Origin: a virus | Direction: 5' to 3' (one strand) | Length of the DNA stretch: 21,339 nucleotides | IMG/VR virus record: IMGVR_UViG_3300017788_000210 | Location: 1 to 21,339 of that record | Notes under the pieces: generated by a model | Databases searched by the model: none | What the model was told of the DNA's origin: nothing | The model's input: only the letters and a program-made list of their open reading frames with translations | Shown here: piece after piece, positions 1-6,265 of the stretch | How the letters are laid out: each line of letters begins with the position of its first letter | Numbering within the stretch: position 1 is the first letter of the stretch | Made by a program: the position numbers and the translations under genes

Positions 1-357
1 ACCACTTACCATACGCTCGATAATAGCGTCTTGGATTGCAGTGTTTACACGACCGCTCAATACATCAGCTGCAGACCAGTCTGTGAAGAAATCTTTCTTA
101 CAGATTTGACGCTGAACTTGAAACTCTTCGAGAGTCAAGATGCGCTCAGTCAAAGTGATAGTACCTGTTGGTGTGAAGTCACATGTACCAGCGGCAAATG
201 TTACATCATCATTGATTTTACGTGCTACTGATTTGTAAGGCACGTTAGGCTTTAGCGTTACATACTGCATTGAAGCATTTGCTTGCAAAGCCTTCTTTAC
301 GATTTCACCAGCTAATTCACCTGCATAGGTGGTGGTGAGTGAAGTTGTTGTTGGCAT
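1..357 (-). CDS. Major capsid protein, N-terminal part (runs off the window)
   Basis: Only the first 119 codons are present; the gene continues beyond base 1. The start is ATG at 357-355 (MPTTTSLTTTYAGELAGE), preceded by an AT-rich leader and no Shine-Dalgarno. The Thr-rich opening, the YAGE motif, the 'LKPNVPYK' segment and 'LTERILTLEEFQVQRQICKKDF' style block resemble capsid proteins of Bacteroidetes phages as I remember them. Position supports this: it directly follows a scaffold-like acidic coiled-coil gene (24-base gap), and a prohead protease lies further upstream on the same strand. The identification is family resemblance plus context; the diagnostic HK97-fold core would lie outside the window. 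Another abundant virion protein is possible. Confidence 0.6.
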   Translation of the reverse strand, partial: MPTTTSLTTTYAGELAGEIVKKALQANASMQYVTLKPNVPYKSVARKINDDVTFAAGTCDFTPTGTITLTERILTLEEFQVQRQICKKDFFTDWSAADVLSGRVNTAIQDAIIERMVSG

Positions 358-381
358 ACTTAAATTAAATTATGAGGTGAA

Positions 382-990
382 TTATTTACTTTGTTTAGCA
401 CGCAGTCCTTCCATGAAGTCGCTGAATGAGTTACCATTCGATGCGGCAACAGGTGCTGCGTTTTTCTTAAATTCTTGTGACTTAACAGAAGGTACTGCAG
501 GAGCTTTCTTAACTGAAGCAAGTTCAGCCTTAATAGCTTCGGCATCATTCTTAGCAGATTCTACTGCGGCAGCTAGTTCGGTCTTCTCACCTTCTAGTGC
601 GGCAATACGCTCGGACAATTGACCAATAACAGCAACGAGGTCTTCGCTGCTCATCTCAGTGGATTGTTCTTCTTTTTCGATTTCAGCAACCTTACCATCT
701 TCCCCTACAGAGACTTTGGTAACACCGTCCTCAAGCAGGTACTCACCTGCAGGTACTGGGACTGGATTGCCTTCAGCATCTTGCGTGTAGATGTCCACAC
801 CTACTACCCACTCATCAGCGGTAGAATAGATTTTAGTACCATCGGACAAAGTGCCTTCTACTGCAAACTTTACTTCCGTTGCCGGAGCTTCAGCCGCTGC
901 AGTTTCTTCTTCGAACTTGATACCAACGCTTGAAGGGTCAATGCCGTACTTATTGAATACGGATTTAATTTGTTCTTTGATATTCGACAT
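382..990 (-). CDS. Scaffold-like acidic coiled-coil protein upstream of capsid gene
   Basis: A 202-aa protein beginning MSNIKEQIKSVFNKYGI. An in-frame upstream ATG at 1023 would add 11 residues (MLLLLYPNIQQ), but that lies inside the likely promoter, so 990 is preferred. Residues about 35-105 form a compact beta-like region (VKFAVEGTLSDGTKIYS, VPAGEYLLEDG) rich in acidic residues. Residues about 110-165 are a Glu/Ala/Lys heptad-like coiled coil (LSERIAALEGEKTELAAAVE). The tail is Ala/Pro/Lys-rich and ends SDFMEGLRAKQSK. Acidic coiled coil just before the capsid gene and after a protease gene is the usual place for a head scaffold. Size and layout fit, but I recognise no diagnostic motif, so the role is inference. 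Confidence 0.5.
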   Translation of the reverse strand: MSNIKEQIKSVFNKYGIDPSSVGIKFEEETAAAEAPATEVKFAVEGTLSDGTKIYSTADEWVVGVDIYTQDAEGNPVPVPAGEYLLEDGVTKVSVGEDGKVAEIEKEEQSTEMSSEDLVAVIGQLSERIAALEGEKTELAAAVESAKNDAEAIKAELASVKKAPAVPSVKSQEFKKNAAPVAASNGNSFSDFMEGLRAKQSK

Positions 991-1014
991 TTGTTGGATA
1001 TTTGGGTATAGTAG

Positions 1015-1043
1015 CAAAAGCATCGTTTTGTTACATCCAACAA
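1015..1043 (-). promoter_or_regulatory. Candidate Bacteroidetes-type promoter for scaffold and capsid genes
   Basis: On the minus strand TTG (1043-1041) is followed after 18 bases by TGCTTTTG (1022-1015), one mismatch from TAnnTTTG. Transcription would begin about 20 bases before the ATG at 990. The upstream operon ends at the terminator near 1245, so the head block needs its own promoter; that is the main support. Confidence 0.35.
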
Positions 1044-1057
1044 TCGTTGTATCTTAG
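1027..1057 (+). promoter_or_regulatory. Candidate Bacteroidetes-type promoter for the RHH gene
   Basis: TTTG at 1027-1030 and TATCTTAG at 1050-1057 (one mismatch from TAnnTTTG) are separated by 19 bases, the same spacing as the two stronger plus-strand promoters in this window. The ATG at 1081 follows after an A-rich leader. Confidence 0.4.
1038..1049. promoter_or_regulatory. Inverted repeat CAAC-AATC-GTTG, candidate operator
   Basis: CAAC (1038-1041) and GTTG (1046-1049) are inverted copies around four bases. The site overlaps the -33 element of the minus promoter and lies immediately before the -7 element of the plus promoter, so one dimeric repressor could act on both. The adjacent 43-aa RHH protein is the obvious candidate ligand. 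The short arms make chance occurrence possible. Confidence 0.3.
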
Positions 1058-1080
1058 CAATGTAAAAAATTACAACAATT

Positions 1081-1212
1081 ATGAAAACACCCCAAGTAAT
1101 GACTAGCAAGGTCACAGTGCGTATGACCGATAAGCAATTAAAGACTTTGCGTAAACAAGCCAAACAGCATAACATGAACGTTGCCGAATATGTCCGCGCC
1201 AGCGTCCTATGA
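1081..1212 (+). CDS. Small ribbon-helix-helix (Arc/CopG-type) DNA-binding protein, 43 aa
   Basis: A 43-aa protein on the opposite strand to the surrounding head genes. Residues 9-16 (SKVTVRMT) form the basic beta-strand of an RHH fold. They are followed by helix 1 (DKQLKTLRKQAKQHN) and helix 2 (NVAEYVRASVL), the classic 'strand, helix, turn with small polar residue, helix' pattern. Its size is typical for a minimal dimeric RHH repressor. It has its own candidate promoter and ends 15 bases before a strong terminator, so it forms a one-gene unit divergent from the scaffold and capsid genes. The likely job is autoregulation and control of head-gene timing; the fold is well supported, the target is inferred. 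Confidence 0.7.
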   Translation: MKTPQVMTSKVTVRMTDKQLKTLRKQAKQHNMNVAEYVRASVL

Positions 1213-1227
1213 TAGGTAGTTTTTGGT

Positions 1228-1263
1228 AAAAAAAAGAAGGCCCACGTTAGGGCCTTTCTTTTT
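1228..1263. terminator. Bidirectional intrinsic terminator
   Basis: GGCCC (1239-1243), loop ACGTTA and GGGCC (1250-1254) form a perfect stem. It is extended by the A-rich 5' flank (1228-1238) pairing with TTTCTTTTT (1255-1263) with one bulge. U-tracts follow the stem in both directions. On the plus strand it ends the RHH transcript; on the minus strand it lies about 55 bases after the subtilase stop and ends that operon before the head genes. Confidence 0.8.
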
Positions 1264-1317
1264 AAACACTAAATACCTTTAACCTTTTATGCTATTTAAC
1301 CACGAGGCTAATATACA

Positions 1318-3387
1318 CTATTTTTTGATTTGCATACGTGCCGTGTTATTTGTGCTGTCGTTATCAGGCACACCATTAACGGCTGTTATAGTCAACACGT
1401 AGTCAGTTGGCAATGGCACGGGTGGTAAGCTCACATTGTAAACGCTGCCCATTCTTACACTTTTACCAACCTCAATACGATCAGCACGATTCCAAGTACC
1501 CGTGAAGCCACCAACAAGGCCGTGGTTTACCTTTATGCTGGTAATAACCACATTGCCTTTGTTATAAAAGGTATACCATATACGCACACGGTTAGCATCC
1601 AGCCACTCGTATCTGTCAATAGTTACACTTGCATCTAATCCTTGTGCGGGTGGGTTGACTAGTGTAATGTTTAGACCTGTGCTAATGGTGTTATCATTCT
1701 CATTGGTTTCCTTAATGACCATGTTAGGGTCGATTGTAAGTGAGAATTGACACACACCCGTTTGATTGTTCGGCAATCCAAATGGTGTTGTTTTAGTCAC
1801 TACCGTTTGGCCTTTTGGTATGGTCACATCACCGGTGTAAAATATAAACTTAGTACCATCTGGACGGGTAAACGTTAGATGCACAGTTGTAGTCACATCG
1901 CTAGTATGCACCTTGTCAAGATTAACGCTATAAGTCACGTTAACGCTACTGCCTTGCACAGCCGTTGGAAGTGTTGAGATGTTACCAAATAGGTTGTATT
2001 CAGCAACAGGCACAGGCACAGGGTCACCACCGTCTAAAGTCTTGGCAATGGTCACGGCATTGAACATGCTAACTACACCATAACCTAACTCTAAACTTTT
2101 ACCATTGACATCATACACGTAGCCGCCCGTTTTACGGCATGCTTGGCGTAGCACATCCGTTACCTGCGCTTCAGTCAAGGTAGGATTGGCAAGAATAACA
2201 CTTGCCGCTACACCCGCCATAACAGGGCATGAACACGATGTACCACTGAACGCAGTATAGTTGCTATCGGCCTTATAACCTGCAGCACCTGTGCGGTCGG
2301 TAGTGGGGCATGATGTGCCGGGAGCGGCTGCAAATGTCTTTGGCCCGTAGTTACTAAACGAAGCGCGTGCATTAGATTGATTCGATGCACCAACAGCATG
2401 CACCATAGGATAGATAGCTGGAGCTTGCGTGAAGTTTGGATTGGTTTGATTACCTGAACTTGCAAAGATTGGTATGCCCTTACCGCCACGCCCTATTGTT
2501 TTAGCTTGCGTTAATGCGTTTTGAAACAGTGGATATGCATTTGGATTGCTGCCGCCCCAACTCATTGAGATAGCAAGGCAGTTAGGGTTAGCTATTGCCT
2601 TGTTAGCCGCACGTGTTACTATAGTGTCCGATGTTTGAAAGCCACCACTACTAGTTGAACCGTAACCGATGTGCAGGAATTGCACCTTTAGCTTATTGTT
2701 TCCAAGTGAGGAAACACCTATGCCGTTATCCGTTGCCGCGCATATAAGTCCGCTGCATGGTGTGCCGTGCTTTTCATACTCACTCACTGGTCTTACATCG
2801 GCAGAATCCGTAACGCAGTTCCATGATGTATCACTAATGCGGCCAACTAAATCTTCATGGTCTACATCGCATGCAATATCCAGCACAGCCACCTCACCAT
2901 ATGCAGCACCGTCTATTAAAGACCATGCTTCTGCAGCTTGTTGATTAGGTAAGTGCCATTGCCCGGTATAAGTGTAGGCATCTCCGTCCATTGCGTATGG
3001 CTGTATGTAATCAGGCTCTACACTCGTAAATAGTTTGCTATCCATTAACGCTATGTAGAACTCATTGAACGCAGCGAAGGCAGGTACTTCTACGAATAGC
3101 GTATTAGTCAAGTTAAAGACCTCAGTAACTACTATTTTTTTCTTTGCTAAATACGCACGCGCTGCGTCTAAATCAGAGGCAACAAGTATGGCAAGACCTG
3201 TAGCAATTTGGTCTAGTGATCCATCAACTTCATTTACCTGTGAAACCTTAGTATGGTCGGGAGTAACACGCTCCTTGTCTTCAAACACGATGATGTTAAA
3301 CGGCTCATGCACCGCAATGACATTAGCCTTTGTCTTGTTCTTGTTAAAGGATGCTTTATCCTTAAACTTAACGCTGTTTATTTTCAT
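1318..3387 (-). CDS. Subtilisin-like (S8) serine protease with two CARDB-like domains
   Basis: A 689-aa protein. Residues about 1-130 look like an I9-type prodomain (FVEVPAFAAFNEF, then SVEPDYIQP) with no signal peptide. The subtilase domain spans about 140-450. It has Asp170 in VAVLDIACD, His207 in KHGTPCSG, oxyanion Asn313 in ASSGNQ and Ser384 in SGTSCSCP. The usual D-[ST]-G at the catalytic Asp is D-I-A here, and the core is unusually Cys-rich. Two beta-sandwich repeats follow (about 465-580 and 590-689), each with a CARDB-like end (KETNENDNTIST; VPDNDSTNNTA). The start overlaps the stop of the XkdF-like protease by 4 bases (ATGA), so the two are translationally coupled. Subtilases are not standard head-module genes. 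It could be virion-borne, help maturation, or act on the host; the catalytic family is sure, the role is not. Confidence 0.88.
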   Translation of the reverse strand: MKINSVKFKDKASFNKNKTKANVIAVHEPFNIIVFEDKERVTPDHTKVSQVNEVDGSLDQIATGLAILVASDLDAARAYLAKKKIVVTEVFNLTNTLFVEVPAFAAFNEFYIALMDSKLFTSVEPDYIQPYAMDGDAYTYTGQWHLPNQQAAEAWSLIDGAAYGEVAVLDIACDVDHEDLVGRISDTSWNCVTDSADVRPVSEYEKHGTPCSGLICAATDNGIGVSSLGNNKLKVQFLHIGYGSTSSGGFQTSDTIVTRAANKAIANPNCLAISMSWGGSNPNAYPLFQNALTQAKTIGRGGKGIPIFASSGNQTNPNFTQAPAIYPMVHAVGASNQSNARASFSNYGPKTFAAAPGTSCPTTDRTGAAGYKADSNYTAFSGTSCSCPVMAGVAASVILANPTLTEAQVTDVLRQACRKTGGYVYDVNGKSLELGYGVVSMFNAVTIAKTLDGGDPVPVPVAEYNLFGNISTLPTAVQGSSVNVTYSVNLDKVHTSDVTTTVHLTFTRPDGTKFIFYTGDVTIPKGQTVVTKTTPFGLPNNQTGVCQFSLTIDPNMVIKETNENDNTISTGLNITLVNPPAQGLDASVTIDRYEWLDANRVRIWYTFYNKGNVVITSIKVNHGLVGGFTGTWNRADRIEVGKSVRMGSVYNVSLPPVPLPTDYVLTITAVNGVPDNDSTNNTARMQIKK

Positions 3388-3980
3388 TTGGATGGGTTTA
3401 CTTTACTCAATAGCTGGTCAAGCTCCAGCACCAACTCGGCTTCGTAGTTCTTTACACCACTCATGGCTACACCTACTTCGTTAAAAAAGCCTTCAATGCT
3501 GTAGCCTTTTATCTTGCCCTCCTTAACATCACTCCACACATGCTCCTCGTCTACGTGCGTGCCGATGAACCATGTACCATCGGGTAGTTCGGGCAAACCT
3601 AATTCAATGCTCTTATCATTCTTACCCTCTTTTAACCATGATTCTACAACCGTCACACCTGTTACGGGAATCTCATGCTGCAGGTTAGTGGTGTGTTGCA
3701 GGTTCTTTTTGAAGAACTGATGCGCTATCTTTTGAACTGTTGCCTTTTCAAAGTATACATAGTAAGGCTCGCCCTTCTCATCATAACGTAGTATCTCTTT
3801 ATCCGGAATAAGCGCGGGGCCGTATAACATTCTACGCTCATCATTCAATGCGCTTAGTTTCATCTTGCTTAGTGCTATCCAGTTCTCCTCAATAGCTGGC
3901 ACATCGACAAGGCCCATCGCCGTAATGCCTAAACGCCCCTCTTCATCTATTACACATTTTACTACTTTTCTTTTTTCCAT
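3384..3980 (-). CDS. XkdF-like prohead protease
   Basis: A 198-aa protein matching the XkdF-type phage serine protease pattern. The elements are ITAMGLVDVPAIEENW near the start, YGPALIPDKEILR (53-65), PYYVYFEKATVQKIA (72-86), TNLQHE (98-103), VTVVESWL (109-116), DGTWFIGTHVDEEHVW (134-149) and IKGYSIEGFF (157-166). Candidate active-site residues by analogy with assemblin-fold proteases are His102 and Ser114. The family cleaves scaffold and capsid N-termini inside the prohead. It starts a transcription unit (candidate promoter just upstream) and overlaps the subtilase gene by 4 bases. The conserved N-terminal strand begins only a few residues after the ATG, which supports the start at 3980 despite the very short leader. 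Confidence 0.85.
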   Translation of the reverse strand: MEKRKVVKCVIDEEGRLGITAMGLVDVPAIEENWIALSKMKLSALNDERRMLYGPALIPDKEILRYDEKGEPYYVYFEKATVQKIAHQFFKKNLQHTTNLQHEIPVTGVTVVESWLKEGKNDKSIELGLPELPDGTWFIGTHVDEEHVWSDVKEGKIKGYSIEGFFNEVGVAMSGVKNYEAELVLELDQLLSKVNPSK

Positions 3981-3984
3981 GTTT

Positions 3985-4016
3985 CAAAGTTATTTATATT
4001 TGTTCGGTTTCGTCAA
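3985..4016 (-). promoter_or_regulatory. Bacteroidetes-type promoter for the protease block
   Basis: On the minus strand TTG (4016-4014) is followed after 21 bases by TAACTTTG (3992-3985), a perfect TAnnTTTG. Only four bases (AAAC) separate the element from the ATG at 3980, so the mRNA would be leaderless or nearly so. The AT-rich spacer adds support. Confidence 0.45.
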
Positions 4017-4040
4017 TATATGTTTATCGCTTAGGTTTCA

Positions 4041-4068
4041 AGCTGTCCAAACGTGGGCAGCTTTTTTT
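4041..4068 (+). terminator. Hairpin with plus-strand T-tract after the tape measure gene
   Basis: AGCTGTCC (4041-4048), loop AAACGT and GGGCAGCT (4055-4062) pair over 8 bp with one G-U. Seven T follow on the plus strand. Read on the minus strand, the direction of the genes, there is no U-tract after the stem, so it should terminate antisense transcription better than the tail operon. It may instead act as a 3'-end stabilising hairpin for the tape measure transcript. Confidence 0.4.
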
Positions 4069-6091
4069 ATCCTATGCGTGCAAGGTCTTCTACGTTCTCC
4101 CTTGCTTCGGCTGCACTGGCAACATCACTAGCTAACACGTATGCGCGTGGCGTAAGTTGTTCGGGTCTATCTTGCAGGAATGAAGCGGCTAATGGATTGA
4201 ATTGTGCAACACCACCTCCACCTGTATCACCACTACCTGTAGATAGTACACTTGTGTTGGTGTCATTACCGCCTGTTGCACCACCACCAAACTGCGAGTT
4301 TTTAATCTTAATGATTTGTGCCAAACCTAATGCACCTGCAATGGCAGCTTCTACGAATTGTTGACCTGTGGCAAGTTTAATAGGGTTACCACCTGCAGTC
4401 AGCGCACCTGTTACGGCTGATGCTGTTTGCACAGTTGCAGCACCAATAGCTAGTGCTTTGTCTGTTTTAAACTTCTTACGTGCATCACGTTCACCATTCT
4501 TAGTTGATGCATCGCTAAAGGCTTGAATAACTTGTATCGCACTTTGTGCGAGTTCTAGTCCTTTCTTAAAACCTGCTTGCCTTGTTGCTACTTCTTGGTC
4601 AACACCTTTTTGAATTATCGCATTTACTTCGGCTTGATTTTGTTCTGCTATTTGCTTTTGCAGTTCCGCATTGCCTTTAGCTTGTTCTCGCAGTTTAGCG
4701 TACTTAGCGTCAACTAATGCTATTTCTTTATCTTGGCCTTCCGCCATTAGTGATATCTCAAGGTCACGCGCATCTTGTTGCGCTTTTAATTGAGCATCAA
4801 AATCGGTTACTTCTGTCTTAGTCGATTCAATAGGCTTGGCTGCATCCTTACGAATTTGCTCGGTAATCTTTGCTGATTCTTCCGCTGTCTTTTTGCGTAT
4901 AGCAAGTATTTGCTCTGCTAGCTTTTGTTCAGCCGCTAATTGATCAGCTGCATTCTTTTCCCGTTGTGCTTTCTCTTTTGCATCCTGCGCGTTTAAGATT
5001 CCGTCACGCTGGTTGACTAATCCTGTCAATGTCTTTTCTGCCTCTTTAAGCGATGCTTCACCATCTTTCTTTACCTGCTCAGGATCGAATATCTTTTTTA
5101 CAATAAAGTTGTTTACGTCTTCAAAGACCGATGTAATATCTATCTTTTCTACATCTAGCCCGAGCTTATTGAGTACGGTTATCGCACCATTGACAAAGTT
5201 TTGAAAGAACTCGGCAAGTTTGCGCTGTGGAAACGTAACAAAGTCTAGAAATGTCTTTAAGTATTCAGCATTGCGCTGTGCTGCTTCCACTTGCGATTTT
5301 AGCTGTGTGCGTGCTGTTTCTACCACAACCTGTTGCTCAAGTATAGCCGTGTCAAGTGCCTTTAACTTGAGGTCGGTTATTTGTTTTTCAGTTAAGCCTT
5401 GACGCTTTAATGATTCTTCTTGCGCACCAATTGCATCTACTTGTTCCTTTGCAAGTGTGGCGCGTTCCTTTTGTGCATCTAACGCCTTTTGTTCAGCATC
5501 GGTTACACCGTCAATAAGCGATAGCAACTCATCGGCATAAACAATAGCAGCGGCAATGGCTGCACCAATTAAGAATATAGGATTAGTAAGTAATGCCTTA
5601 CCAACCGATGCAAACGCGCTACCAATGCTGCTTATACCTTTGGCAATATCACCCGGCTTGATATCGGTTATATTCTTTGCAAGTAGTTTTGCACCTTCCG
5701 CAGCACCTTCAAAGTCAAGATTAGCAATACGTCCAGTAACTAATCCAAGTGATGAACTCACACGCTCAAATGCACTACCTGCCTGTGTACCTACTGCTTC
5801 AGCTGCATCACTTATCTTATCTTTTAATTCTGAAGCAGCCTGTGCTAACTCTACATATTTTTCACTATTAGGTTCTGTGTTGGCTAACTGCACTTGTAAT
5901 TCACGCAGCTGCGCCTTCAGTGACTTACTGGAAGCAACTACTTCTTGTTCAGCCTGCGCAACATTCTCAAATGACTGCGAACTGTTGTTAATGCTAGTCG
6001 ATGTAGCATTGATTTGCGTGTTCAGTTCCTTTAGGTTCTGCTCACTTTCGGTTGTGTCAATTACGAACTGCCTAACAATTGGTTCAGCCAT
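4067..6091 (-). CDS. Tail tape measure protein
   Basis: A 674-aa, mostly helical protein. An N-terminal coiled coil (about 10-100; SEQNLKELNTQINATSTS) leads to a hydrophobic Ala/Ile-rich segment (about 165-190; PIFLIGAAIAAAIVYADELL). A long Glu/Lys/Ala/Gln coiled coil follows (about 195-520), then a second small-residue hydrophobic stretch (about 545-610; ALTAGGNPIKLATGQQFVEAAIAGALG). A Gly/Thr linker and a conserved-looking tail (TPRAYVLASDVASAAEARENVEDL) close it. Composition, length, the two hydrophobic patches and its place at the end of the tail gene run are typical of tape measures. By the usual 1.5 angstrom per residue rule it implies a tail near 100 nm. The start overlaps the stop of the small membrane-protein gene (TAATG). 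Confidence 0.85.
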   Translation of the reverse strand: MAEPIVRQFVIDTTESEQNLKELNTQINATSTSINNSSQSFENVAQAEQEVVASSKSLKAQLRELQVQLANTEPNSEKYVELAQAASELKDKISDAAEAVGTQAGSAFERVSSSLGLVTGRIANLDFEGAAEGAKLLAKNITDIKPGDIAKGISSIGSAFASVGKALLTNPIFLIGAAIAAAIVYADELLSLIDGVTDAEQKALDAQKERATLAKEQVDAIGAQEESLKRQGLTEKQITDLKLKALDTAILEQQVVVETARTQLKSQVEAAQRNAEYLKTFLDFVTFPQRKLAEFFQNFVNGAITVLNKLGLDVEKIDITSVFEDVNNFIVKKIFDPEQVKKDGEASLKEAEKTLTGLVNQRDGILNAQDAKEKAQREKNAADQLAAEQKLAEQILAIRKKTAEESAKITEQIRKDAAKPIESTKTEVTDFDAQLKAQQDARDLEISLMAEGQDKEIALVDAKYAKLREQAKGNAELQKQIAEQNQAEVNAIIQKGVDQEVATRQAGFKKGLELAQSAIQVIQAFSDASTKNGERDARKKFKTDKALAIGAATVQTASAVTGALTAGGNPIKLATGQQFVEAAIAGALGLAQIIKIKNSQFGGGATGGNDTNTSVLSTGSGDTGGGGVAQFNPLAASFLQDRPEQLTPRAYVLASDVASAAEARENVEDLARIG

Positions 6092-6264
6092 TAGTAGATA
6101 AGTTTAGCGATTAGATATATTAATAGAAAAAACAGGAAAGTGCGCCACGCATACAGCGTAATAAACCACAGCACACGCTGCCACTTGCGAAGTGAGTAAA
6201 CGTGTTGGGGCATGGTCTTAATACCGAGCTGCAAATAGCGCAATGAGTTTTTGATGTTGTCCAT
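6091..6264 (-). CDS. Small membrane protein between hub and tape measure genes
   Basis: A 57-aa protein from the ATG at 6264 (MDNIKNSLRYLQLG). A TTG nine bases upstream is possible but would overlap the preceding stop. Residues about 33-56 (VLWFITLYAWRTFLFFLLIYLIAKLIY) form one hydrophobic helix interrupted by an Arg, preceded by a basic segment (YSLRKWQR), which suggests a cytoplasmic N-terminus. It starts one base after the stop of the baseplate gene and its stop overlaps the tape measure start (TAATG), so it is co-translated with tail genes. Function is unknown. A holin-like role cannot be excluded but nothing specific supports it. Confidence 0.65.
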   Translation of the reverse strand: MDNIKNSLRYLQLGIKTMPQHVYSLRKWQRVLWFITLYAWRTFLFFLLIYLIAKLIY

Positions 6265-6265
6265 T

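Larger units (their letters stand above)
991..1080. promoter_or_regulatory. Divergent intergenic region between RHH gene and scaffold/capsid block
   Basis: This 90-base gap separates a plus-strand regulator gene from the minus-strand head genes. It contains candidate promoters in both directions, with a CAAC-AATC-GTTG inverted repeat between them. TTGTTG at 991-996 and CAACAA at 1073-1078 sit near the two ends, so related half-sites recur across the gap. This is the layout of an autoregulated divergent control region; binding is inferred. Confidence 0.45.

Noticed and set aside
870-1175. Minus-strand ORF of 101 codons across the divergent region
   Set aside because: It covers the promoters and the RHH gene on the other strand, is not family-like, and conflicts with the scaffold frame.
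2208-2489. Minus-strand ORF of 93 codons in another frame of the subtilase
   Set aside because: Shadow of the catalytic domain, with no plausible composition or start context.
5556-6101. Plus-strand ORF of 181 codons opposite the tape measure gene
   Set aside because: It is the antisense of an Ala-rich coiled-coil gene, with low-complexity Ser/Ala/Leu composition and no recognisable motif.
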